Source: Przewalskia tangutica (lineage: Eukaryota > Streptophyta > Magnoliopsida > Solanales > Solanaceae). Taken from it: a stretch of 64,000 nt of DNA. Shown here one piece after another: positions 46,463 through 57,338 of the stretch (within the stretch, counting starts at the first letter, position 1; the number at the start of each line of letters is the position of its first letter). The notes beneath the pieces are model-generated. The model was given only the letters and a program-made list of their open reading frames with translations, made no database searches and was not told the DNA's origin. A program made the translations under genes and the position numbers. Location: assembly GCA_029844215.1 (NCBI GenBank), contig CM056724.1:29302446-29366445 (forward strand), read 5' to 3'.

Positions 46463-47158
46463 TACAAATGATAGTGATTATGATTAAATTGATAAGATAC
46501 CTCCATCCTTAAAGAGGTTTAGGCTTTCTGGCAAAAATCCTAGTAAATAGTGTTTCCTCTTCTAATAAGCCTTAGGCGCACGATTTCAAATTGGTCGAAC
46601 TAGTGAATTTCTGAAACCGAATAGTAATACCACAAGAAAGGTCGATATATCCACCTCTTCTCCTAGTATTTACAAATTGAAAGTTCTGAATGATCAATTA
46701 ATAGAGTTCATAGAATTTCAAATTATTTAATATTTGAAAAGTAAAATTGAAACCCCTCTTATTGATACTAGTTAATTTTCATATCGAAATTCTTGATCTC
46801 GCCATTTTTGTTGTAATTAAGCCACAATGTTTCCCGATTAGAGAGACGTTTTTTATGAGTTCCTTCAAAATTTTAGTACAATCGCATGCTACGTTAAAAA
46901 AAAACAAGATGTTATCCAAATTGGAGCATTAATGTACAATAAGTCAATAACGCCTCATATTATATGTATACATAGTCGATTTCTCCTTACATAATACACT
47001 TCTGACAATGTCTTCAAAATCCTATGATATCCCCTACTCACCAACTAGGACAAACCTTTTAACAAAAAAAAAAAGTGATGTACTACGTTCTCGCTATAGG
47101 CAGGGTGAAAGAGTCGAGACCATAAAAATTTATTGTATGCAATCTACGTTTTTGCACA
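46460..47158. other. Unassigned AT-rich intergenic DNA
   Basis: I see no gene or clear repeat here. Confidence 0.5.
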
Positions 47159-47420
47159 TTATTACTCTCTCCGTTTTAATTTATGTGAATCTTTTCGAAG
47201 TACGAGAATTAAACTTTATAACTTTGATCTTAAATTTTGACATAGATTTTTCAAATTTATAAAAATAAAATTTATATATTTAGAAACTACATTAAAAGTA
47301 TTGTAAGTCGTGATAATTTATAATTCAAATAATTTAGAAAAAATATAAGAAAACGTGATCAAATAACCACCTTGTAGACTCCCCAAATAGTAAAGGGTTC
47401 ACGTGAAACAAATGGAGTAT
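47159..47420. mobile_element. MITE with TACTC...CCGTTTTAATTTATGTGAA termini, next to the HIPP stop
   Basis: The left end reads TACTCTCTCCGTTTTAATTT; the right end in reverse complement reads ATACTCCATTTGTTTCACGTG, an imperfect terminal inverted repeat. The interior is AT-rich and looks like a MITE family I recall as abundant in Solanaceae. Its right end lies 7 nt from the HIPP stop codon, so the HIPP 3' UTR and polyadenylation site would fall inside it. Confidence 0.65.
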
Positions 47421-47427
47421 AATTTAG

Positions 47428-48064
47428 CTACATAATATTACAAGCATTTGGATTTTCATCACTGAACATAAGGGAATATTGTTCTTCAACTGGATTTAAG
47501 TGAGCAACAGCAGGATCAGTAGTGGCCCTTACAAAATTGGGAGGTGCCTTTTTGTCATAAACACCAGCAGCATAAGGATGTGCCACCATACTATATGGCA
47601 CATATGGCCATAATTCACACTTCTTACCAGTGGCTTGTGCTGCCTTCAACACTTTCTTTGGCTCCACAAATCCTGTGACTGTTGCTTTCTGTTGCTTTAA
47701 GTCCACCTCCACTGATTTTGCCCCTAACCATATCATCAATAAATTGAACCCAATTAATAAATATATGGGCTAATAGTTATGATACTCCCTCTGTTGCTTT
47801 TAGATAGACTTGTATGAATAACGTAATTGTGCATGTAACACCGTGTGTATAACTTAAAACTCTAAAATAAAATGCAGGGAGTAATAACTAAGAAAAGTGC
47901 AATCTACCTTTGACCCCAGAGAGAGCATTCTTGACTTTACGAGCACAACCTTCACAGTCCATTCTAATCTTAACAGCAACAGTAGCAATGTGTTTCTTAT
48001 TCTTGCTCTTCTTAACTCTGCTAAGTACTTCAGATAAGTATTCCAGAGTCCCTGAAACTCCCAT
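47428..48064 (-). CDS. Heavy-metal-associated isoprenylated plant protein (HIPP), two exons
   Basis: Joined exons 48064-47908 (157 bp) and 47723-47428 (296 bp) give 150 aa, the usual HIPP length. The intron (47907-47724, 184 bp) starts GTAG and ends TTAG, splitting Gly53. The ATG at 48064 gives the family-typical MGVSGTLEYLSEVLS opening; the upstream GTG is not needed. An HMA domain spans residues 27-90 with metal-binding Cys37 and Cys40 (MDCEGC), followed by the conserved KKCELWPYVPYSMVAHPYAAGVYDKKAPP block, MFSDENPNAC and a C-terminal CaaX box (CNIM) for farnesylation and membrane attachment. It resembles the Arabidopsis HIPP20-24 group, linked to cadmium/zinc handling and stress. It is the only intact host gene in the window. 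Nearby MITEs may affect its intron and 3' end. Confidence 0.95.
47783..47883. mobile_element. Stowaway-like MITE inside the HIPP intron
   Basis: TA-CTCCCTCTG...CAGGGAG-TA: TA target duplications at 47783-47784 and 47882-47883, with terminal inverted repeats starting CTCCCT, the Tc1/mariner Stowaway signature. The element makes up 101 of the 184 intron bases. Confidence 0.8.
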
Positions 48065-48775
48065 TTTCACTTCACACCAGTAGCCCGAGATTAATTAACT
48101 TTGCTGTATGTATAAACTGAGGAATGATAATTAAGAAAATAAAGTTTATATATCTTTCTGGTAGTGGATTGCTAGAACGAAGACGATATATATACTAATC
48201 AATCTGTTTTTGGTGGGGACTTAATATCAGGTGAAGTATATAAAAGAGACAAGAAGAAGAATCTAGCTAAGGGTGACAAGATGAAAGAGCGTTTAATTCT
48301 GTCTTCAAATATTGTTGGTGAATGATTTGCAAGTTCCCAACTTATAGACAACGGGAAGAGAATAAATATCCGGAAATAAAATAAAAGGTATAATATAAAT
48401 GATATTATAATAGTATCAACGTAAGCAATCTTTTACATTATATAGTCACATATACCTATTATAAGAAGTAATCTATTTTATTTTTAAGATTATAAATTTT
48501 ATTTTAAGAAAGATTACCTCATAAATATATTTTGAATGATATCAAATAAAATATTATTTATACTGGTAATATATATAAGTATACGATATTGTCAATAATT
48601 ATTTGTGAGAGTGGGGTTCACCTAGAAACTGGAAGAAGCTTCTGTCTGTATAGTTGAGGGGATGCTTTGCTTGACATTGTTTATAGACCACAAAAGTAGT
48701 TTTTTAGGGGTGGCCTCTTAATCAGTGTAAGATCTTGTTGTTGGATTTCATGCACGACTAAAAATCGATCTTAAG
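48065..48775 (-). promoter_or_regulatory. HIPP upstream region with putative TATA box
   Basis: A TATATATA run at 48185-48195 lies about 120-130 bp upstream of the ATG, at a plausible distance for a TATA box with a short 5' UTR. Beyond it the DNA is AT-rich to the copia target duplication at 48771. The young copia insertion therefore begins about 0.7 kb upstream of the start codon. Confidence 0.4.
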
Positions 48776-49268
48776 TGTTGAGAAGTCTATCCACGTCAAT
48801 ATCACAGAAGGCATGCACGAGAGGGAGAAGACTGAGGTTTGTCCTCTTTAGGATTTACAACACTGAGTGCTTTGAAAGTAAGACCACATACTCGATACAC
48901 AGAGTTACACAACTATTAATAGGAACTTCATTAATGAAGAACTGTATATTGCAAGCTTAGAGGCTTGGTTACAGAGAGAACAATGGAAGAAAAACTTCTG
49001 TTAGCACAGAAGCAAACATGGAGTCCTGAAAGAGAGTATTCTCGAAGCCTTTTAGATGGCAGCGTATTCAAGAAGCTATCACATCTGTCTTTCACTTTCT
49101 CTGTCTTACGCTCTCCTTTTCAATTAATAATGATCAGATATTTATCAATGTAATGGGCTGCTAGATGCAGGCCTTTACATTGGGTTACAATAAAACATTG
49201 GGCTGGCTCATCTAATGGGCTGGCCTAAATAACTTGGGCTTCCAGATTTTGCTATGTATATTTCAACA
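48776..49268 (-). repeat. 3' LTR of the young copia element
   Basis: On the minus strand it reads TGTTGAAATATAC...GACTTCTCAACA. It includes a TTCATTAATGAA palindrome near 48926 and pairs with 54121-54610. Confidence 0.95.
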
Positions 49269-49690
49269 GCCTCCCTCAAGATGGGTGCTCGAATATATCT
49301 AGCAATCCCAGCTTGGAACTGAGATGAAGATGTTGTAATCTGGTTAGCCCTTTGCCGCGATATCTGGCCGTCGCTCAGAGTGTTGATGTATTCAGCTTGT
49401 ACCATTCCTTTTCGAATCTTCTCCCTAATGAAGTGAAGATCAATCTCGATATGTTTGGTCCTTTCATGGAACATGGGGTTTCTTTGTCATTTGTATTCTT
49501 TGATTTGCATCGTCGGTACACGAATCGTAACTTGACATCCACATCAATGTCCTTCAAGAGCCTAGCAACCAGTGATTTCAAAGAAGAAGTCTTTGCAAGA
49601 CTTCTATATTCTCGCCCAGAACCGTGAGATTGTACTTTGCTTCTTGGACTTCCAGGAAATTAGAGAGTCTCCAAACTTGACCAAGTAATC
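49208..49690 (-). pseudogene. Copia RNase H C-terminal region, broken
   Basis: Frames 49581-49375 and 49474-49208 hold remnants of the RNase H end (SMKGPNISRLIF, then HERTKHIEIDLHFIREKI, a signature close to the copia pol terminus). They overlap in different frames, so at least one frameshift separates them. The second frame runs into the 3' LTR. Confidence 0.7.
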
Positions 49691-50771
49691 AGAATGATTT
49701 TCTAAGATGTGGGTAAGCCCAATCTGCATCACAATAACTAGTTAGTGTATCTTGTTTATTACTGGATAACAGTACACCTTGTCCTGGTTTACCTTTCACA
49801 TACCTTACTATTCTGACTGCAGCATCATAGTGTGACTTCTTTGGATTTTGTAAAAACTGACTAAGTGTTTGCACACTATAAGCAATGTCTGGTCTAGTGA
49901 GGGTAAGATATAGCAACTTACCAATTATCCTTTGATATGGGCTGATATCACTTACTGGATCATCACCAGTGACAGTGTTTCTTGTATCTGGAACCTGTTT
50001 TTTCTTATAATCATCATACTCTTTTGTGGTAAGTTTCATATTAGAATCAGTGGGTGTATTAATGGGTTTGGCAGCAGCTAGTCCTAATTCTGAGATAAGT
50101 TCTAAGGCATACTTTCTTTGATGCATAATGATACCCTTGCTAGATCTGGCAAATTCTATTCCTAGAAAATACCTTAGATCTCCCAGGTCTTTCATTTTAA
50201 AGACACTATGCAGAGATTGTTTAGTCTCCTTTATGAGTCTTATATTGTCCCCTGTAATTAACATATCATCCACATAAATAAGTATGATTATTGTACCTTG
50301 ATTATTCTGTTTCAGAAACAGTGAATGGTCAAACTCGATCTCGAATCTGCATTTGAATTAAAGCCTCTGTAAGCTTGAAATTCCACTGTCTTGGTGCTTG
50401 TTTGAGCCCATACAAGGACTTAGTAAGTCTACACACATTATTACTATTACTGCCCCCTGACTACTAAAGCCTTGGGGCAGAGTCATATAAATCTCATCAA
50501 ATAAATCTCCTTGAAGGTAGGCATTATAGACATCCATTTGACGAATATACCACCCCCTGGAAGCAGCAATGGATAGAATAGTTCTTATAGTTACCATCTT
50601 TACCACAGGAGAGAAGGTCTCTTGATAATCAATACCTTCTTGTTGACTATAACCTTTTGCAACAAGTCTAGCTTTCAGTCTTTCAACTTCTCCAGTATCT
50701 TTATATTTGATTTTGTAAATCCATTTACAACCTATTGGTTGTTTCCTTTTGGTAGAGTGACAATTTTCCAA
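49689..50771 (-). pseudogene. Copia reverse transcriptase (RVT_2 type), broken
   Basis: Frame 50771-50358 starts KQPIGCKWIYKIK and includes ARLVAKGYSQQEGIDYQETF and the first palm Asp in QMDVYNAYLQGDLFDEIYM. A frameshift near 50440 disrupts it. Frame 50273-49689 continues with the YVDD site (codons at about 50276-50265), MKDLGDLRYFLGIEF, the LLYLTLTRPDIAYSV connection and YCDADWA at the RNase H start. The polymerase aspartates are intact, but the chain is split in two. Confidence 0.9.
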
Positions 50772-50890
50772 GTGTTGTTTTCTTGTAAGGCAACTATTTC
50801 AGCCTTCATAGCATCTACCCACCTAGGATCTTTTGAGGCTTCCATGTAACTTTTGGGTTCTGTTAGAATTGAGAAGGAGCTTAAAAAAGC

Positions 50891-52330
50891 TTAATATGTA
50901 GATTTTATATTATCATAAGATATGTAATTAGTAATGGGATAAAGTACATTGTTTGCAGTGGTGGTGACAAAGTCTTTCAGCCATATAGGAGGTTGTTTGA
51001 GTCTGCTGGACCTCCTAGTGGATCTGTCAATTAATGTTATAGCAGGGTGAGTCAATGATTGTATCTTATCAGAATTTTCTTCTACCAAGTTATTTTCAGT
51101 GGGATTGCCACTCTCAATAGGTTCCATGTTAGTGGTGTTATCACATCCTTCTTCTGATTTATTAGTGCTGTTCTGAAAGATCTTTTGGGGCATAGTTTGA
51201 TTATCATTGTTACTGGGTAGGTTCTGAAAGATGAGATTCTCAGACACATTTTCCTTAAAAGGATAAACTGTTTCTCTAAAATTAACATCTCTACTGACAA
51301 TGAGAGTCTTAGATTGCAAATCATATAGGATGTATCCTTTTTGTGTTTCAGAGTATCCCATTAAGGCACACCTTTTAACCCTAGACTGAAGCTTATCAGT
51401 GACAGTTAAGTCATTAGCAAAGCAGAGACATCCAATAGTTCTAATATGACTTAAGGATGGCTTCTTATGATAGAGACACTCATAGGGTGTAGTATGAGTG
51501 ATAGAGGAGGGTAGTCTATTGATCAAGTATACAGCAGCCTGTACACATAGGCCCCAGAGTTTTAAAGGAATATTAACCTGCATTCTAATGGCCCTGGTAA
51601 TTTCTAATATATGTCTATGTTTTCTTTCAGCAACACCATTCTGCTGTGGTGTGTATACACAACTTTTTTGATGAATGATACCTAAGTTTTGAAGCAGTGT
51701 GTTACAGGTATCATTAACAAATTTTGTCCCATTATCAGTTCTGATGATCTTAACCATTTGATTGAACTGGGTAGATACATATTTAAGAAAGTAGTTAATA
51801 ACCACACAGACCTCAGATTTAAGTCTAAGCAGATATATCCAAGTCATTCTAGTGTGATCATCTACAATAGTGAGAAAAAATCTTTTTCCATTGTATGTTT
51901 CAACCTTATAGGGACCCCATATGTCCATGTGAACAATGTCAAAGGCTTTATTACTATAAGTAGTACTATTTGGGAAAGATAATCTACATTGCTTAGCACA
52001 TGGACACACATTACAGGTTTTTATTGCCTTAGCAATTTCATCATTACTAGCATAGATCAGTTTACTCAGTACCTTACTAGAGGTATGGCCCAGTCTTCTA
52101 TGCCAGAGATTAATGTCTTCTTCTGTCACTGTTCTCTTCTGCCTATCTTGTACATTTAAGACTGTCTTCCTTTTGTTCTGTACAGTATTATCATGGCTAA
52201 CTAACATATAGAGCCCATCCTGAAGTCTACCAATCTCCTTCACCTCTCCACTGTAGAGATCCTGAAAAAGGCAGAAGTCAGGGTAAAAGATAGCTGAACA
52301 TTTCAGCTCTCTTGTTAGTTGGGAAAGCAT
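50891..52330 (-). pseudogene. Copia integrase with pre-integrase domain, long open frame (479 aa)
   Basis: The longest frame in the window. It contains the gag-pre-integrase His motif (LWHRRLGH, residues 76-82), the Cys pair of the zinc finger (CNVCPCAK, about 106), the integrase core with first catalytic Asp in VHMDIWGP (136), second in IRTDNGTKF and Glu in NGVAERKHRHILE. Then come the conserved C-terminal LPSSITHTTPYECLYHKKP and a variable tail before RT. Upstream it is cut off from gag/protease by a frameshift near 52325 and downstream from RT near 50890. Integrase residues are intact. Confidence 0.9.
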
Positions 52331-53724
52331 GTAGCGTTATAATTGAATTGAGGTAAAAAGAAAACATTATCCAGTGTACTTCTATTAGAGAGAGTGCTTG
52401 TACCAGTGTGAGTAACCTGAGCTGATTGACCATTTGGTAAGAACACCTTCTTTGGTGTGATGGAATCAATTTTACCAGTAATTTTATCTAACATGTTTAG
52501 TTCATGTACCATGTGATTTGTGGCACCTGTATCTACTATCCAATTTCTGGTTATATTGAAAGCATGTAAACCTTTAAGTTCTGATATACCTGCCAGATTT
52601 GCAGCTGATTGGGTACCTTGAGAGTTCTGAGAGACTCCTGTCTGTGTCTGGTTGTTGTTTAGCAGTTGTACTATCTGGTCATACTGATTCTGAGACAGTT
52701 TAGGTGCTCCTTCAACCTGCCAGTTGCTTTTAGGTTCTTCAGAGGAGGAATCTGTCACTCTGTTGTGAGCATTGTGAGCAGCATATTCCTTTCTTTTTGA
52801 CTTGAAACCAGGGGGATATCCAACTAATCTATAACAGAACTCCTTTGTGTGACCTCTCATTTTGCATTCCTCACAGAATAAGTTGGTATTTCTTCTAGAC
52901 ATCTGGTTTCCTACAGTCTTAGAATACATGACAGTTGGGACAGTAGTGGTAGGACCATCTCCAAGAAGACCTACAGACTTAGCACTGATTCCTTTCTGAT
53001 TTTCATCACTAACTATCATGGAATAGGCTTTATTGACTGTTGGAAGGGGTGACATGAGCAAAATTTGGCTCCTAGCCTGCATGTAACTCTCATTTAAGCC
53101 CATAAGAAACTGGTAAAGTTTCTGTCTCTGCAGGTAGTTTGTGAACTCTCTAGAAGTAGGGCATGCACAATTTGGTGGTGGCACAATGGCTTGAAATTCT
53201 ACCCATAGGTTCTTTAGCTTAGTGTAGTATTCTGACACACTAGCATTACCTTGGGATAAGGTAGCAATTTCCCTATGTAGGTCATAGGTTCTAGATTCAT
53301 CAACTTTGTTGAATCATTCTTTCAAATCTTCTCAAACCTCATATGCTGTTTCAGCATATAGAACACCACACAGCAAACTACTAGATACAGCATTCATTAG
53401 CCAAGCCTGTACAACAGCGTTGACCCTATCCCATTGATCCCACCATTCCACCCCATATTGATCCTTCGTACAGTTACCATTTACAAACCCCAATTTGTTC
53501 CTTCCAAGTAGGGCAATTTTCATAGATTTGCTCCAAACTGTATAGTTTTCCGAGCCCAGTAATTGAAAAGATATTAAGGAAATCCCACTAACATCAGAGG
53601 CTTGTAAGAAAAGAGGGTGGTTGTGGTCAAATACAGTGGTGGTAGATGTACTGCCAACAGTTTTTCGAGGTACAGAGATTCCCTCTTCGGATGAACTACT
53701 CTCAATGGGTAGGTCTGTTACCAT
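52315..53724 (-). pseudogene. Copia gag and protease, split by one stop
   Basis: Frame 53724-53332 has the copia gag N-terminal motif (HNHPLFLQASDVSGISLISF, ENYTVWSKSMKIAL). A stop follows; frame 53238-52315 continues with the capsid (YLQRQKLYQFLMGLNESYMQ), a CCHC zinc knuckle (CEECKMRGHTKEFC) and the protease site WIVDTGATNHM. The last lies near residue 235 of the second frame. It should be one polyprotein of about 470 aa joined to pol. The break at 53332-53238 and the frameshift at its end make it non-functional. Confidence 0.9.
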
Positions 53725-53802
53725 TTTTAAAGAAAGACTAACTGCTGATCACTTCAGAGATATCAAGATATAAACAAGATTTATCCGAGACAAGGAGTAT
53801 CT

Positions 53803-54070
53803 GAGGTCTAAACTTTACAACAAAGCATGACCACAAAGAATATCAAGTTATTGCGCAATACTTCAGATCTGGTATTTACAACTCAGATCTGGAGGTCTAA
53901 ACTTTACAACAAAGCATGACCACAAAGAATATCAAGATACTGCACAATACTTCAGATCTGGTATTTACAACTCAGATCTGGTAGTTGTGACTCAGATTAA
54001 ACTTCACAACAACACACAATACAAGAAAAATACCAAGATACTACAGGATACCTCAGATCTGGTAGTTATT
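53803..54070. repeat. 89-bp tandem repeats in the copia 5' leader
   Basis: Units start GAGGTCTAAACTTTACAAC at 53803 and 53892 and are almost identical. A third, diverged unit follows to about 54070. All contain CTCAGATCTGG. They lie between the PBS and the gag start. Confidence 0.85.
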
Positions 54071-54120
54071 TTTTAGAAGGTGCATGCGTCTGTAGAGAAG
54101 GACGACTGGCTCTGACACCA

Positions 54121-54610
54121 TGTTGAGAAGTCTATCCACGTCAATATCACAGAAGGCATGCACGAGAGGGAGAAGACTGAGGTTTGTCCTCTTTAGGATT
54201 TACAACACTGAGTGCTTTGAAAGTAAGACCACATACTCGATACACAGAGTTACACAACTATTAATAGGAACTTCATTAATGAAGAACTGTATATTGCAAG
54301 CTTAGAGGCTTGGTTACAGAGAGAACAATGGAAGAAAAACTCATAGCACAGAAGCAAACATGGAGTCCTGAAAGAGAGTATTCTCGAAGCCTTTTAGATG
54401 GCAGCGTATTCAAGAAGCTATCACAGTTGTCTTTCACTTTCTCTGTCTTACGCTCTCCTTTTCAATTAATAATGATCAGATATTTATCAATGTAATGGGC
54501 TGCTAGATGCAGGCCTTTATATTGGGTTACAATAAAACATTGGGCTGGCTCATCTAATGGGCTGACCTAAATAACTTGGGCTTCCAGATTTTGCTATGTA
54601 TATTTCAACA
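54121..54610 (-). repeat. 5' LTR of the young copia element
   Basis: TGTTGAGAAGTC...TTTCAACA on the plus strand; its partner is 48776-49268. Confidence 0.95.
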
Positions 54611-54615
54611 TTAAG

Positions 54616-54919
54616 ATAGACTAATTCTTGGTTGAAACAAGTTTATTATAGTCAATTTGTTACAAGTGTTATAATCGAAGAGTTAATGAGAAAAGATCCA
54701 AGTTTACCCATGTACTTTGCAAAAGATTTAATTTTGCTTCTCATTAAAAAATTGATTCATTTATGTTTTTGTCGATAGCTTGAAATCTCCCTTTATCACT
54801 AATTAACGTATCAATATATATGGGAAAAAGTCCAAATTTATCCTTGTAATTTGCAAAAGGTTTGACCGTGGTTTACGAAGGTCTAACTTTATCATCCTAC
54901 GAAATGGCGTGTATATATA
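54616..54919. repeat. MITE-like arms
   Basis: Two related segments, AAAAGATCCAAGTTTACCC (54691) and AAAAAGTCCAAATTTATCC (54822), each followed by TTGCAAAAG. They resemble arms of a MITE type I recall from Solanaceae. No clear ends were found. Confidence 0.35.
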
Positions 54920-55910
54920 TATATTGTTCGAAAAACAATGGATTATAGGAATAGTAAATAACAATTACAAGTGCTTCGAAAGGGTAAACAATAAGGTTAC
55001 AAAAGCAACAAACTTATAGCCAACAAGAATTATGGTCACAACATGCTCTTGAGTTCTTAAACCCGTCTTGAATCTTCGTTCCAATTGTAGCAAGCTCCTT
55101 GACCTTGATAACCTGAAATCAAGAGACACTAAATCTGGGGTGTTACAACGACGATGCTGAGTCAAATGATATTCACTATGTCCTTTAAGACAAGATTGTC
55201 CGTATATATCCTTTCACGTTAGTGGGAAATTGTCTCCCAAGATAAAATATCAACTAACAAATGAGCAAAAGAAACTCAAGTGTTTCTCAAAAAGAACCTT
55301 GAGTGTTTGAAAGTATGCTTAGAGAGGAAGAAGATCATAAAATCTTAGTGTAGTATGTTTTGTGTAAGTTCAAGTGATGACCAATTGAGCCAAAGACATT
55401 AATTTATAGTAGTGTAAGAATGCATTTTCAAGTGCTCATATAATGACCATTTAAGTGTCATGTAATGGTCACTTAATTCACCAAATAATGCAGTCAAATA
55501 ATGGCTGATCTATGGAGTAAAAACTGACATTTCAATGCTCCAACACATCCCCATAATCAACTAATTTTTTGAACTTCCGTCGCATGCATTAATCGCCTGC
55601 ATCGCGCGCCGCGCTCCGAGAAGCCAAAAGACCAATTAGCGTCGCGGCTCATACCTTGTGGTGGAAGCGTCGCGACCCTTTTTCCGACCCGTTTCAATCT
55701 TACACTTCTTCCTGCATTTACCAACGAGAAACATTCGTCATTTAACCAACAACCGTCCATCATTTTGTGTCCACTAATGAAATTTATGATATTTGGCACT
55801 ATGCGTACACGTGTGTGGAAACGACGTTTCCGACGTGCGGGGCTCCAATTATTCGAATCATAAATAATGGATTAAACTTAATTCCACATTAGTAAATTTC
55901 CAACATATAT
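54920..55910 (-). mobile_element. Second solo LTR (981 bp) with TATAT duplication
   Basis: The LTR (54925-55905) reads TGTTGGAAATTTAC...TTTTTCGAACA on the minus strand, flanked by TATAT at 54920-54924 and 55906-55910. A TATA box (CTATAAATTAATG, minus) lies near 55405-55420. A GC-rich cluster (GCGTCGCGG, GCGCGCCGCG) lies upstream at 55590-55680. The left duplication sits in a TA run, so it is weaker evidence than usual. Confidence 0.7.
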
Positions 55911-56309
55911 TTGGCTGGATTACTTTCTAAGTTAATTTTTCTGATATTTTTTAAAAGACGGAGGAAGTATGTTAGAGAAACCAAATTATCCCTAGATTTT
56001 GAAAGTGATTCGAATACAAGAATTCATTTTACCTAATATACCTTCTTAGAAGATTTCTCGGGGATCACGAACCCCTGCGACGAAAATTATCTTGTAAATA
56101 TAAGATTAAAACTTAATATTAATTTTTATGTATATAGAGTAGCAATTGAACCCTCTTAGCTTCTTTGTTTGTTTACTACTTTATATTTTTGTATTCCTTT
56201 AGTAAAATTCTTGGCTCCGCAACTGTTGTACTAGAGATCCTTGCATACATCATGGTACAAAAAAGATACGTATATTTTCATCATATTCTGTTTCAATAAG
56301 AGAAATTGT
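55911..56309. other. Unassigned stretch
   Basis: I see no gene or repeat pair here. Confidence 0.4.
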
Positions 56310-57338
56310 CGTCCCCCGGGGCACAGTCCAATGGTAAAGGAGGGGGGGGGGCTTAAGGCTCTTTGGACACTTGCATCGTGGGATCGATTCCCAGTGGGAG
56401 CATTCTGCTCTCTTCTGGGGTTGATCCTTGTAGGTGTTATCAGTTGTCCGTTCTCAAACTCTGGTTATTGGAGCACATCCCGCGATTTACTGGTAGTAGC
56501 GTTGAGGGACAGGTACTAGTTTAGGACTGTTAACGGTCCGCATAGTCCCGGTAATTACTCGAGAACCGGACTAATACTCGAACCGAAAAGTTATCGATCC
56601 GGATACGAGTATCAGAAAATTACATGAACCGATAAGGACCCGGTCCGACAACCCGGTAATTACCCGATAATTACCCGGTCCCTTAATAAACCCCCCCTCA
56701 GCTAGCCTTTTAATTACAATATTCCCTAATGTTGGACTATTTTACATGTTTTAAAAATATATGTGATGTAGACTTTATGTTTTAATGTGAAACATTGACA
56801 TAAAATATAGGGAGAGAGAAGAAAGTAGTTGTAAATTGGTGCAACTTTAAATGGTTATAACTCTGCGCTCGGACGTCCGTTTCACCTAAAAAAATAGATT
56901 GATTTCACGTATTTTTTCGAGACGGGGCCGGAAAAACTGCCATAGCGCAGTCAATTTCTCAAAATACGTCCGTTTTGCCAATCGATTTCACTTTTCCCCC
57001 AAATCGGTTACTAATTTTTCCTTTTCTTTACTAAATATCTCATGATATACAATAGATTTCAACGTCCAAATTTCGTGGTAATGTTTTCGAGAATATCAAT
57101 TTCAGTATTGGAAATTCAATTTTAAAAAAAAATCTGAACCCTGGACCCGGACAAAACCTTATCGGACCGGACCGGGTACCCACCCGATAAGGTATCGGTC
57201 CGGTCCCGTATTTCGACTCAGGACCGAAACCTTATCGGTCCGGTCTCGATCCGGATCGGACCGATAACAATTCTAGGTACTACTACCTCCAGGACTAGTA
57301 TAACGCAAGCCGGAAATCTGAATATTAAAAAAAAAAAA
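56310..57338 (+). mobile_element. tRNA-derived SINE split by a MITE
   Basis: The head has box A (TGGTAAAGGAG, 56332-56342) and box B (GGATCGATTCC, 56381-56391) at tRNA-like spacing. The body continues GTTGAGGGACAGGTACTA, is interrupted at 56520-57275, then resumes CTACCTCCAGGACTAGTATAACGCAAG and ends in a poly(A) run (57327-57338). The 3' body resembles an Au-like plant SINE tail. No target duplication was found around it. Confidence 0.65.
56520..57275. mobile_element. hAT-type non-autonomous element inside the SINE (756 bp)
   Basis: The left end is TAGGACTGTTAACGGTCCG (from 56522); the right end in reverse complement is TAGAATTGTTATCGGTCCG, 15 or more of 19 matching. Flanking 8-mers GGTACTAG (56512-56519) and GGTACTAC (57276-57283) differ at one base. 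Both arms carry many copies of CCGGACCGATAAGG-type palindromic sequence. It has no coding capacity. Confidence 0.75.

Larger units (their letters stand above)
48771..54615 (-). mobile_element. Ty1/copia retrotransposon, complete structure, minus strand
   Basis: LTRs at 48776-49268 (3', 493 bp) and 54121-54610 (5', 490 bp) differ by about four substitutions and one 3-base indel cluster. TTAAG target duplications lie at 48771-48775 and 54611-54615. The PBS (54107-54120, minus TGGTGTCAGAGCCA) directly abuts the 5' LTR and matches the initiator-Met tRNA type. The PPT (49269-49285, minus CCCATCTTGAGGGAGGC) directly abuts the 3' LTR. Gag, zinc knuckle, protease, integrase, RT and RNase H follow in copia order, but with stops and frameshifts. 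A recent insertion of a defective copy is likely. Confidence 0.95.

Noticed and set aside
54965..55165. 66-aa open frame on the minus strand
   Set aside because: It lies within the solo LTR (R-U5 part) and has no recognisable domain.
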